A stretch of 21,179 nucleotides of DNA from Nemertoderma westbladi (Eukaryota > Xenacoelomorpha > Nemertodermatida > Nemertodermatidae), in the NCBI GenBank assembly GCA_032718475.1, contig JAUCBJ010005833.1, positions 1-21,179 on the forward strand, read 5' to 3'. Shown in pieces: positions 1-7,450 of the stretch. How positions within the stretch are numbered: position 1 is the stretch's first letter; each line of letters starts with the position of its first letter. The notes under the pieces are model-generated. The model was not told the origin of the DNA and did no database searches. It saw only the letters and a list, made by a program, of their open reading frames with translations. A program made the translations under genes and the position numbers.

Positions 1-98
1 AATAAAAGTAAAAATAAAACAATTAAAATAATAAAAATAAAAACAATACAATATACAATATACAATATACAGTAATATAGTGTCGTTATTCAGGTACA

Positions 99-530
99 CC
101 CCCCCCCCCCCCCCCCCCCCCCTAATTTTTCTACAAATCTTAATGAGATTGCATGAAATTTGAAATAGAGACAGTTTCACCTCCCTCCTCCTTGCTGGGT
201 GAGCCAGAATGTTTATTTTTGCTTTCAATCTTTAGCTACAAGCGTTTGAAAAAGGTGTCTCTGCCCATATTGTACAAGCTACACTGTAGTTACAGTATTA
301 TTCAATCTTATAGTGATTTATACAGTAGGTACAGTTAGAGAGCTGGCCATGCAAGGATTCCAAATATGTAACATAATCTGAATTTAGTCGTAGAATAGCT
401 GAGATATGAGTGTTCGAAAGTTGGACAGTTTTGCATTTGCGCGAGGCTATTTTATTCTACAGTATTTAATAAATACATCATATTCTGGAACATTATATTT
501 ATTTCACGAGTAGCTATGCAATAGTAATAC
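99..530 (+). repeat. Left arm of fold-back element
   Basis: This arm begins with the C tract and ends at the sequence GCAATAGTAATAC. It pairs with 558-967, matching well along its whole length, for example the block ATAATGTTCCAGAATATGAT in the right arm against its complement around 475-500. Confidence 0.85.
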
Positions 531-557
531 AAAACAAGTTATACCAAGGAAAACAGT

Positions 558-967
558 GTATTGCTATTGCGTAGCTACTCGTGAAATAAATATAATGTTC
601 CAGAATATGATGTATTTATTAAATACTGTAGAATAAAATAGCCTCGCGCAAATGCAAAACTGTCCAACTTTCGAACACTCATATCTCAGCTATTCTACGA
701 CTAAATTCAGATTGTGATACATATTTGGAATCCTTGCATGGCCAGCTTTCTAACTGTAAATCACTATAAGATTGAATAATAACTGCAGTGTAACTTGTGC
801 AATATCGACGGAGACACCTTTTTCAAACGGTTGTAGCTAAAGTATTAAAGGGAAAATAAAAATTCTGGCTCACACAGGGAGTAGGAGGGACGTGAAACTA
901 TCTCTGTTTCAAATTTCACGCATTATTTCATTAAGATTTGTAGAAAAATTTGGAGGGGGGGGGGGGG
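558..967 (-). repeat. Right arm of fold-back element
   Basis: Reverse complement of the left arm, ending in a G tract shorter than the C tract on the other side. That tract difference, plus small indels, accounts for most of the length difference between arms. A transcript through both arms would form a hairpin of about 400 bp. Confidence 0.85.
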
Positions 968-976
968 TCAGGTACA

Positions 977-1447
977 TTCAATTCACAGTTAAGGTACATT
1001 ACACGAAAAAAACAAGTAGTGCAAATATGATAATGAAAAATCACCATAAAATCAAATTGATTTTGAATAAATATATAATAAACTGGTAATTATAGGTTCT
1101 CTGATTTATAGTAGCAACCAAGTGGTAAAAACCAGTCGTGGTGGCGCAATTTTTGATAAGTAGGCAGGCATAGCATTCGCAATGCAGCATAGCATACCAT
1201 TTATATAAATATATAAGAAATAAGAAATAATAAACCTAATTAATAATTAAATGTATACACTATTGTACGTATTATATTCTATATATTTTTGAGTGCGTGC
1301 TTCCAATATGTCCAAATAATAAAATTAATGCTTTAGTTTTGACATACTATCACAGAATTATAGTGTTCTCTGAATCTTATCATGACAGAATAAGATTCCA
1401 CATTGTATCAGCACACCTCAGGTCGTTGTGCAATCAATATACGTCAC
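977..1447. other. AT-rich intergenic stretch upstream of the saposin-like gene
   Basis: No coding similarity is visible here. The stretch is AT-rich, with TATA-like runs around 1200-1290 that could belong to a promoter of the gene starting at 1448, but no specific element can be assigned. Confidence 0.4.
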
Positions 1448-2131
1448 ATGATGAATGCCAACGCTACTCTTGCATTCCTTATTACATTCCTTATTATTAC
1501 AGGCAGTACAGTTAATTCAGCTAATGTCACCTGCCATCATAAACGTGCCACAAACAAATTTGACTCATCCCAGGAAAACATCAAAGACCTGAATTACAAT
1601 TGGAGAATCGATATAGCTGGAGAAGAAATGTCGTGCCCAATATGCAGCATGGTTGAAGGAATTGTAGCACTGCGTCTAGAGCAGTATCCAACAGTGAAGA
1701 TCGTGACGCATACACGATACGAAGAATGTTCCTTCCAGGAATGCATAGAGCAACCTGTTCACGAGTGCAACGACTTAGCTGTGAAGCTACAAAATCTATT
1801 CGATCCCGCTGCTTCCCAGGGATTATCTTTCGAGATTTTAGAATCCCATTGCATAGATCTGTGTTGTGAGGGAATATATGTGTGTGAGGCTATCCCCCAT
1901 CCTGCATTCGAACGCAGCTTCGTGAATGGGTCCTCATACAACTGGGATGATCCCATATTCGGTGTTGTTACAGAGGATCCATTTACTTTGCCCCAAACTA
2001 CAACTGCAATTACCACGGTTTCATCAACAATGGAAGGCCAGACTACCACAACTACCAATTCCGCAAATAAGAATACCGCAACTCTGTTAGCTTTTCTTAT
2101 ATCTGCTACTGGGCTCATATCTTACCTCTAA
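1448..2131 (+). CDS. Secreted, probably GPI-anchored, saposin-like cysteine-rich protein
   Basis: The frame is open from 1403, but I start at 1448 (two adjacent Met codons) because a clear signal peptide follows immediately: MMNANATLAFLITFLIITGS, with likely cleavage after VNSA. This gives about 227 residues. The mature part begins NVTC and has ten cysteines, including CPIC, EECSFQEC, HEC and CIDLCCEGIYVC. The order C-x2-C, about 28 residues, C, C, about 25 residues, C-x3/4-C resembles a saposin B-type (lipid-interacting, helical) domain. After it come an NGSS sequon, a Thr/Ser-rich stalk and a hydrophobic C-terminus (LLAFLISATGLISYL) with no charged tail, as in GPI-anchor signals. It is therefore likely a cell-surface protein. 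A Ly6-like fold is the main alternative because of the CC-x5-C ending. Upstream non-coding exons cannot be excluded. The function is unknown. Confidence 0.65.
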   Translation: MMNANATLAFLITFLIITGSTVNSANVTCHHKRATNKFDSSQENIKDLNYNWRIDIAGEEMSCPICSMVEGIVALRLEQYPTVKIVTHTRYEECSFQECIEQPVHECNDLAVKLQNLFDPAASQGLSFEILESHCIDLCCEGIYVCEAIPHPAFERSFVNGSSYNWDDPIFGVVTEDPFTLPQTTTAITTVSSTMEGQTTTTTNSANKNTATLLAFLISATGLISYL

Positions 2132-2232
2132 TATAGATTGCAAATATCACTATATAACTTCTAGAACATCATGACTCTTTCTATACTGTATATAGGTGTC
2201 GGATTTCTTGTAGAAAAAATTAATAATTAGAA

Positions 2233-2238
2233 AATAAA
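2233..2238 (+). promoter_or_regulatory. Candidate polyadenylation signal
   Basis: AATAAA lies about 100 bp after the stop codon of the saposin-like gene, a typical 3' UTR distance. AT-rich surroundings make chance matches common. Confidence 0.4.
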
Positions 2239-2462
2239 AAGAAGAAATTTGTTTAAGGAATTAATGTTAAGGCTGAGGTTTATACCTACTATACAGTGTA
2301 GTTTGAGCCCCTTGGTGCGCATTAGTTTGTATACTATCGTAGTGGATATGGCACCTGGCCATTTTCACAATAGTCCTGTAGGCCTATGTGGGTTATGTCA
2401 CAATGCGGTACCTATCAGGATTTTTTGAAAAAAATGCGATTTGGTAAAATTATTATTATTGA

Positions 2463-2526
2463 ATATTATATTAATAGTATATATTGTTATATGTATATTA
2501 TATTAATAGTATATATTATTATATGT
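2463..2526 (+). repeat. Two tandem copies of a 32-bp AT-only-like unit
   Basis: The unit beginning ATATTATATTAATAGTATAT is repeated twice head to tail with one difference (TTGTTAT versus TTATTAT). Confidence 0.8.
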
Positions 2527-2535
2527 ATATTGTTA

Positions 2536-2590
2536 CTGTATTATTATTATTATTATTTATTTCTTTTTTTCATTATTATTATTATTATTG
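2536..2590 (+). repeat. Interrupted (TTA)n microsatellite
   Basis: There are two runs of TTA/ATT trinucleotides separated by a T-rich stretch. This is simple sequence with no other content visible. Confidence 0.8.
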
Positions 2591-2653
2591 CATAAAGCTT
2601 TTGTTATTTGAAACTTTGTCATCGATGGGGTCCCGAAAGCCGTTCCTCAACCC

Positions 2654-2839
2654 CAATTAAAACAGTTGGTATGTGATCTCGGTGGCCGAATCGGCATCTC
2701 AGTTGACCAATCCGAAATCAAATCTTGTATCCGACTGGGGTCTCCTACTAAATCCGTAATCAGAGTCGACCAACTTCGAAACCTAGGCCAACGCCTATTC
2801 TTTGTGAGTTCCATGGAAAAGGAAAGAGTTCTTATTTAA
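2654..2839 (+). pseudogene. LINE ORF1-like fragment
   Basis: This frame gives 61 residues and a stop: QLKQLVCDLGGRIGISVD, then QSEIKSCIRLGSPTKSVIRV and a segment ending SSMEKERVLI. The pattern (a leucine-rich start, G-x-I-S-x-x-D/E-I, a conserved R-L-G-x-P, then I-R-V with an arginine-rich follow-on) is typical of the ORF1 or nucleic-acid-binding region of non-LTR retrotransposons in invertebrates. There is no start codon in this frame and no continuation after the stop. It may belong to the same old LINE as the RT pieces at 3779-5790, but the endonuclease that should lie between is missing, so this link is inferred. Confidence 0.5.
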
Positions 2840-3778
2840 AAAGAAATCAAAATATGATATGCTATGTACGATGGTTGAATGGTGGCTGAATTTTGCCACT
2901 TATTACTTCTTTTTTCATTTTTTTTAAGCGACTTTTTGACCAAAAACGGTCCTACCGTCTACGTTCGTAAAACTGACGACTCTGCTGCTAACAGTGCTGA
3001 CGAAATTAGGATAATTGCGATCCGGACAATTGCTACTTGTCCGTGTCGGAAATGTACGGGTCGCAATGTTTCTGCTCAATATAAAGTCCTAGGATCATTC
3101 AGATTATTCTACCCTAAATTCAGGTAATTTCGTTATCAGCGAGAAAGACTTGTGAATACTGAAGCCTGTGCAAGTTAAACAGTTATCCAAAGAAACCCAT
3201 TGACTACGTGACATTCAAAGAGATTCTTGGCCTCTGGTTTATTTATATTTACTCTATTATTAATTGTACTTATTCTGCCTGGTACGCTTTGATTTATATA
3301 TTCTGGAAAAAATTTTATTTGGTTTACCGGTAGGCCTACTTACTTTGAGTTACTACTTACTACTTACTTACTTAGATTTATATATTCTGAAAAATGTTTT
3401 TTTTGTTTGGTGGTTTAAGGTTCTTATTTCTATTTAACTGCTCAGCTATGCTTTTTCCAGGCCTATACATAGACAACTTTGTTATACAGTATAACGGTTA
3501 AATTTTTCCTTTATAATCTGGTACATTTACTTGGCATTATTTAAACTTACTAGTTGGCCTACAGTATATACCGGTATCCTACAGTATATATATACAGTAT
3601 ATTTAAACATATTATTTTACTTACAGTAAATACACAACAACCTTGTATAAATTTCATCATCATCAAATATATTACACATATGTCGTATTAATAATAATAC
3701 AAGTCATGATTAACAATCATTTTTTCCTATAGTTTTTCGTTATACAGTAGGGCCTACATTATCATACCAATTACCGGC
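2840..3778 (+). other. AT-rich stretch with no recognisable gene
   Basis: An open frame at 2879-3127 includes a segment (TKNGPTVYVRKTDDSAANSA) that could be decayed LINE ORF1 sequence, but it has no diagnostic motif. From 3200 to 3770 I see only AT-rich DNA with recurrent short words such as ACAGTATATA and TAGGCCTA and short runs of TACTTACT. The same words recur throughout the window. Confidence 0.35.
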
Positions 3779-3830
3779 GGCGTCGCACAAGTAATATTCT
3801 GTGACGTCACAAAAGCCTTTGACAGGGTAT
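3779..3830 (+). pseudogene. LINE reverse transcriptase, motif A piece, left of an insertion
   Basis: The frame reads GVAQVIFCDVTKAFDRV. This is the RT motif A signature (F-x-D-x-x-K-A-F-D-x-V) of non-LTR retrotransposons, with the catalytic aspartate in CDV. The reading breaks off right after DRV, where the terminal-repeat element begins. The missing continuation appears after the other target duplication, at 4798-4810. Confidence 0.8.
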
Positions 3831-4116
3831 ATATTAAATTAAATTAAAGGAAGAACAGGAGTCTTACACCCCCAATAAAAAATATAGAATCAGGACATTT
3901 AGCCCAAAATATACTTCTCGACCCCTAGGGTCATCGAAGAACAACAAACACACAAACACAAACAAATATAAATACATGCTAAACATACAGGTATGTGTCG
4001 CAACCCTAACCCTAAGCCTACCCGCCATACACTAAATGATACCGTTAATAAACTGCACAATAGCTAAGCCTATATTCTAAGAGAAAATATATGACAATTT
4101 TGTCGCCGTGAAAGGG
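3831..4116 (-). repeat. Terminal direct repeat, copy 1
   Basis: Begins ATATTAAATTAAATTAAAGG and ends GTCGCCGTGAAAGGG, and matches 4508-4797. Relative to copy 2 it lacks two short ACAGT/ATA insertions and has an extra AAG in the block CCTAAGCCTACCC. Confidence 0.85.
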
Positions 4117-4157
4117 GTATGACTGAGGCAAAAATAATTAATTTGTGAAAAATATGA

Positions 4158-4217
4158 TTGCGTTTCGGTGTCTAGGACCAGTACGCGCAAATCCTCGACA
4201 CCTCGTCAGCTGGACAG
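4158..4217 (-). ncRNA. Hammerhead-ribozyme-like core
   Basis: On the minus strand the order is CCAG, CTGACGA (consensus CUGANGA, 4203-4209), stem II GGTGTC (4197-4202) pairing with GACACC (4167-4172), then GAAA (4163-4166) followed by CGC. Stem II is extended by AGGA/TCCT (4192-4195 with 4174-4177) and closes on a 14-nt loop. This loop reads GCGCGTACTGG, which supplies a GUA cleavage triplet, a GCG able to pair with the CGC after GAAA (stem III), and CUGG able to pair with CCAG (stem I). Because that substrate-like part is inside the stem II loop, one molecule cannot form all three stems without a pseudoknot. Two copies in tandem or in trans could. Activity is untested. Confidence 0.45.
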
Positions 4218-4507
4218 GGAATTAGCCAAGCCTATCTATAATGCACCAATGACCTAAATTAATCGCACCATCAACTCTGTTACCACCTAGCCCAAACAGA
4301 AGTCAGGCCACAGAACACAGGAACCCTATAGGCCTATGGTAAGTAAATATGTTACCAATGGAAAACTGGTAGAGTGCTAGGGCACACACACAGTACAAAA
4401 TTTATATAAGATTTTATGATTTGCAGTAATGTCGGAATTGTGCTCCACTTTCATAAGATGATAATTGATGTTAACGACATACTGACTAACAGGGGGTTGG
4501 TATGTAT

Positions 4508-4797
4508 ATATTAAATTAAATTAAAGGAAGAACAGGAGTCTTACACCCCCAATAAAAAATATACAGTAGAATCAGGACATTTAGCCCAAAATATACTTCT
4601 CGACCCCTAGGGTCATCGAAGAACAACAAACACACAAACACAAACAAATATAAATACATGCTAAACATACAGGTATGTGTCGCAACCCTAACCCTACCCG
4701 CCATACACTAAATGATACCGTTAATAAACTGCACAATAGCTACAGTAAGCCTATATTCTATAAGAAAATATATGACAATTTTGTCGCCGTGAAAGGG
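4508..4797 (-). repeat. Terminal direct repeat, copy 2
   Basis: Same boundaries as copy 1. The copies differ at only a few positions and small indels (for example ATATACAGTAGAATC here versus ATATAGAATC in copy 1), consistent with a fairly recent insertion. Confidence 0.85.
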
Positions 4798-4810
4798 TTT
4801 GACAGGGTAT

Positions 4811-5262
4811 GGCACGCAGGTCTCCTTGAAAAATTATATAGAATGGGAATCCGCGGTCGTTTATTGGCATGGTTCCAATGTTATTTATCAGGGCGTTGGC
4901 AGCGTGTGGTGCTAGATGTGACATGCTCACTGTTTCTGGCGGTGCTCGCTGGCGTACCCCAGGGAAGTGTGCTCGGTCCCATCTTATTTATTATTTACAT
5001 AAGTGATCTTGTTGATGTATTGTCGGCAAACTGTTCACTGTTTACTGACGATACATCTCTCTCATTGAGAATCAGTCATCCTGTTGTGCGCGCTCACTTT
5101 CTTAACCACGAACTTCATGAACTACACACTTGCACTTGTGCTACTAAATGGTTCTTAACTTTTAACCCAAAGAAAACCATTGTAATGACTATGTGTGGTT
5201 CCATCCCCTACCAGACAGTGCCACTACATCTAAATGGTGAGGTCCTCCCGTGTGGTGAGACT
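4811..5262 (+). pseudogene. LINE reverse transcriptase, motifs B and C (CR1/Jockey-type), right of the insertion
   Basis: Translation resumes with WHAGLLEKLYRMGIRGRLLA, then AGVPQGSVLGPILFIIYI (motif B, with the diagnostic PQGSVLGP) and CSLFTDDTSLSL (motif C, here F-T-D-D in place of the usual A-D-D). The thumb-like segment follows, with a TKWFLTFNPKKT motif. The fragment stops at 5263, where a TTAA microsatellite begins. Together with 3779-3830 it was one RT domain before the insertion. The PQGSVLGP/LFIIYI signature belongs to the CR1/Jockey-type RTs; the exact clade is not resolved. Confidence 0.85.
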
Positions 5263-5290
5263 TAATTAATTAATTAATTAATTAATTAAA
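5262..5290 (+). repeat. (TTAA)n microsatellite at a break in the LINE
   Basis: About seven TTAA/TAAT units lie exactly where the RT reading frame ends and before the C-terminal LINE sequence resumes. Some coding sequence between motif C and the C-terminal block appears to be missing. Confidence 0.85.
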
Positions 5291-5790
5291 CTATAATCTT
5301 ATTAAACTAAATACGTCCTATCCAAAGATGCAATACTAAATAAATACAAAACATTTATACATCCTAAACTGGAATACGGCTGTGCTGTCTGGAACAACAT
5401 ATCTCAAGAAATGTCTGAACTACTTGACAATTTTGAACTTGAAATTCTAAGAATTGCCACTGGTGCTCCATCTCGCACATCACATAGCAAGTTACTTACC
5501 GAATGCAACATACAGAGTCTCAGAGTCTATCTTCCAGGCGCTCAGCCATCTGCTTAATAACTTTCTATAAAATTATTAACAAGTTAACTCCAGTAGGGCA
5601 AAACCCATCACATAGTTACCCTCTCAGAAACAGCGCCAACATTTCCCAAATATCGTACAGTAAGACCTTTATGGAAAATCTTTCTTTCCAGACACTATAA
5701 AAAAATGTAACGATCTCCCTTTTTCAACACGTTCACTCCCTCTCCCGACGTTTAAATCCCGACTTATTTAAAGTTATCAAACAATTTTAC
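5291..5790 (+). pseudogene. LINE C-terminal region
   Basis: A frame from about 5342 reads KYKTFIHPKLEYGCAVWNN and continues through SELLDNFELEILRIATGAPS, the classical region after the RT of CR1/Jockey LINEs (IRPKLEYAS-W-like block, then Q/E-rich leucines and the R-I-x-T-G-A motif). A stop follows at QPSA, after which pieces in other frames (YPLRNSANISQISYSKTFME and a tail around 5700-5790) match the usual C-terminal pattern of this family. At least one frameshift and several stops show that it is dead. It probably belongs to the same element as 3779-5262. Confidence 0.75.
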
Positions 5791-5911
5791 TGTGTTGGAA
5801 CCAGCAAATTTCAAATCATTGTCTGGCAGCTGCGACTGCAGTGTAGTGAACTATCTGCAGACATGGTATCCAGGCACCTTCAGGACTCATCTGAGTGCAC
5901 CACATGCGGGA
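5791..5911. other. Short unassigned stretch between LINE and minisatellite
   Basis: No recognisable content. It contains GCAGCTGCGACTGCAG and ends at CGGGATT, just before the minisatellite array. Confidence 0.3.
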
Positions 5912-6312
5912 TTCCCCGTACTTAGTTCCAATTTAAGCCTCATGCGAATTTTGTTCCAATGGAAACGAATTTAGTTCCAATTTTGGCGAATTTAGTTCCA
6001 ATTTAGGCAAACTTACAAGTTCCAATAACTAGAGAAAAACGAAAGCGAATTTAGTTCCAATAACTAGAGAAAAACGAAAGCGAATTTAGTTCCAATGGAT
6101 GCGAATTTAGTTCCAATGCATGCGAATTTAGTTCCAATGGAAGCGAATTTAGTTCCAATGGAAGCGAATTTAGATCCAATGGAAGCGAATTTAGTTCCAA
6201 TGGAAGCGAATTTAGTTCCAATGGAAGCGAATTTAGTTCCAATGGAAGCGAATTTAGTTCCAATGGAAGCGAATTTAGTTCCAATGGGTACGAAACGAAC
6301 TTAGTTCCAATG
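5912..6312 (+). repeat. 21-bp minisatellite array, forward orientation
   Basis: About ten regular 21-bp units occur at 6079-6290. Before them are variant units, including ATTTTGGCGAATTTAGTTCC and a 35-bp variant containing AACTAGAGAAAAACGAAAGC that is tandemly duplicated here but single in member B. The order of variants at the array start matches member B in reverse complement. Confidence 0.9.
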
Positions 6313-6500
6313 TTTCAATTGTGGGGATATTGCGTATTGCCACTATTTGGGATGGGTCAGGGTCAACAATAATTGTAAATAATTGTAAAACCCTTCTGTC
6401 AAACGAATTATTATTAATGAATTAAATGTATAATTACACTTTTTGAAATATATATTAATTAATCTGATACTGACTGACTGAGTCTGTAGTATTATCTACT
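5912..6500. mobile_element. Fold-back family member A: 21-bp minisatellite plus one arm
   Basis: The left part (5912-6312) is a tandem array whose unit core is GCGAATTTAGTTCCAATGG. The right part (about 6313-6500) matches, as reverse complement, the sequence at about 14086-14307, including the blocks TGTGGGGATA, TTGCGTATTGCCACTATTTG and CTGACTGACTGAGTCT. Members B and C have the same layout of array plus arm. Here the left arm is missing or was never present. No coding capacity is attributable; the open frames are the 7-residue reading of the array (for example ANLVPME). Confidence 0.7.
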
Positions 6501-6595
6501 CAAAACATGTAAGCGGATTCAATTCCGTTCATCACCCACCTAAAATGGGAATAGTGGCATTTTACCAATATAGTTGGCGATGTGAGATTACCAAT

Positions 6596-6796
6596 CGACA
6601 GTATATTATTAATAGAACATAACAATAATGTGCCTAAACAGCAGACTGTGGATCCTTGGGTTATACAAGCACAGAAGTGATAAATATACAAACATAATCT
6701 GATTAGAGTAAAACTAAAACACAGAACCGGTATATCAAAGTAGGCCTACAGATAAACACTCAAATATCCATGTAAAACATGTGAGCGGAGCGCTGG
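6596..6796 (-). repeat. 3' LTR of the gypsy-like element
   Basis: Matches 12426-12635 from CGACAGTATATTATTAATAG to GTGAGCGGAGCGCTGG. It differs by about four substitutions and three short indels. No TG...CA ends are obvious, so the exact LTR borders are uncertain by a few bases. Confidence 0.85.
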
Positions 6797-7011
6797 TGCA
6801 ATAAGTTTATTATCTTTTGAGTTATTAATTTCTGACAGGCCACATATAAACAATAATAAAGTAAAGGCAGTTAAACTAACTTAGAGCAAACAAGTAAAAA
6901 GATAAGAAAGACTCCTGGTGCAATTAGTTCCTTCATTTCCAGTTCTTCATGTTTGAATTATCATACCAAAACAAATTGTTTATCTATCGAAGATGTAAGT
7001 CACTTAGTGGG

Positions 7012-7450
7012 TTAATAATATTGAGGTGGACGGTGAATTCGCTGCGGGTAGCGAGGTGTAACTCTAGTAACAAGTTCGTCACGAATCGCAGTAGGAAATT
7101 CAACATCACCTACATCTGGAGTACAATCGGACACATCAGATGAATCATCTGATCCACATGGCGGATTATCAGGTTCAGAATCATCTAGTTGGTCATTATC
7201 AAGAGCATCCCAATCGTAGTAAGGGTAGTTGGTAGTTTGATCAACATGTGCGGAAAGTAGACTCTTTAAGGGAACCTCGTACTGGCGTGAGGCAAATCGA
7301 GAGCCGGTTAACTTCTGAACAATGTAGCATTCCCGACAATGAGATTTATTATTATTTAATATACACAAGACTTCCTGGGTTGAGATCTGGAGTAGATGCG
7401 GACCCATGACCACGAGCCTTTGACTTAGCACTATAAATATGACTTTTGGA
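7012..7450 (-). pseudogene. Integrase C-terminal region and acidic tail of the gypsy-like pol
   Basis: The minus-strand frame at 7431-7012 includes SHCRECYIVQKLTGSRFASR and YEVPLKSLLSAH, resembling the small beta-rich C-terminal domain of gypsy integrases. An acidic stretch (DNDQLDDSEPDNPPCGSDDS) and a final RYPQRIHRPPQYY follow. The start of the domain (SAKSKARGHGSA, then PDLNPGSLVYIK) is in another frame ending in a stop, so a frameshift splits the domain. The RYPQR-x-x-R-P-P-x-x-Y ending is a common pol terminus in this element group, so the coding end is probably natural. Confidence 0.7.

Larger units (their letters stand above)
90..976. mobile_element. Fold-back DNA element with very long inverted arms
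   Basis: Two long, nearly identical arms (99-530 and 558-967) are reverse complements of each other, separated by only 27 bp (531-557). The outer ends are homopolymer tracts: a run of C on the left from about 100 and a run of G on the right up to 967. The 9-mer TCAGGTACA occurs directly at both edges (90-98 and 968-976), as expected of a target-site duplication. No transposase is encoded, and the short ORFs inside are only arm sequence. A 9-bp duplication with long inverted repeats fits a non-autonomous Mutator-like element, but other superfamilies with 8-9 bp duplications are possible. The arms differ by scattered substitutions and small indels, so the insertion is not brand new. Confidence 0.85.
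3818..4810. mobile_element. Terminal-direct-repeat element (TRIM- or Penelope-like) inside the LINE RT
   Basis: The 13-mer TTTGACAGGGTAT occurs at 3818-3830 and again at 4798-4810, flanking a 967-bp insert. The insert has direct terminal repeats (3831-4116 and 4508-4797, about 95% or more alike) and a 391-bp middle without an ORF. On the minus strand the repeats end in TTTAATTTAATTTAATAT, a tail-like motif. LTR retrotransposons usually make 4-6 bp duplications, so 13 bp points instead to target-primed insertion, as in Penelope-like elements, which also carry LTR-like direct repeats and hammerhead ribozymes. The middle holds a hammerhead-like core. A TRIM element with an unusual duplication is the alternative. 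The autonomous partner is not in this window. Confidence 0.75.

Noticed and set aside
153-1089. Small ORFs in the first kilobase
   Set aside because: Most lie within the inverted arms (the last runs past the right edge) and show no protein features.
1403-1447. Upstream start for the saposin-like protein
   Set aside because: The 15 extra residues (MYQHTSGRCAINIRH) would place polar sequence before a good signal peptide; the Met pair at 1448/1451 fits better.
4003-4020. Telomere-like CCCTAACCCTAA
   Set aside because: Only about two units, inside the terminal repeat of the inserted element and present in both copies; not a telomere or an interstitial telomeric array.
4119-4505. A canonical type I or III hammerhead with its substrate strand elsewhere in the insert
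   Set aside because: I looked upstream and downstream on the minus strand for a GUH followed by CUGG next to a GCG and found it only in the stem II loop.
6051-6304. Protein-coding ORFs on both strands with 7-residue repeats
   Set aside because: They are the translation of a 21-bp minisatellite; both strands are open only because the unit has no stops and its length is divisible by three.
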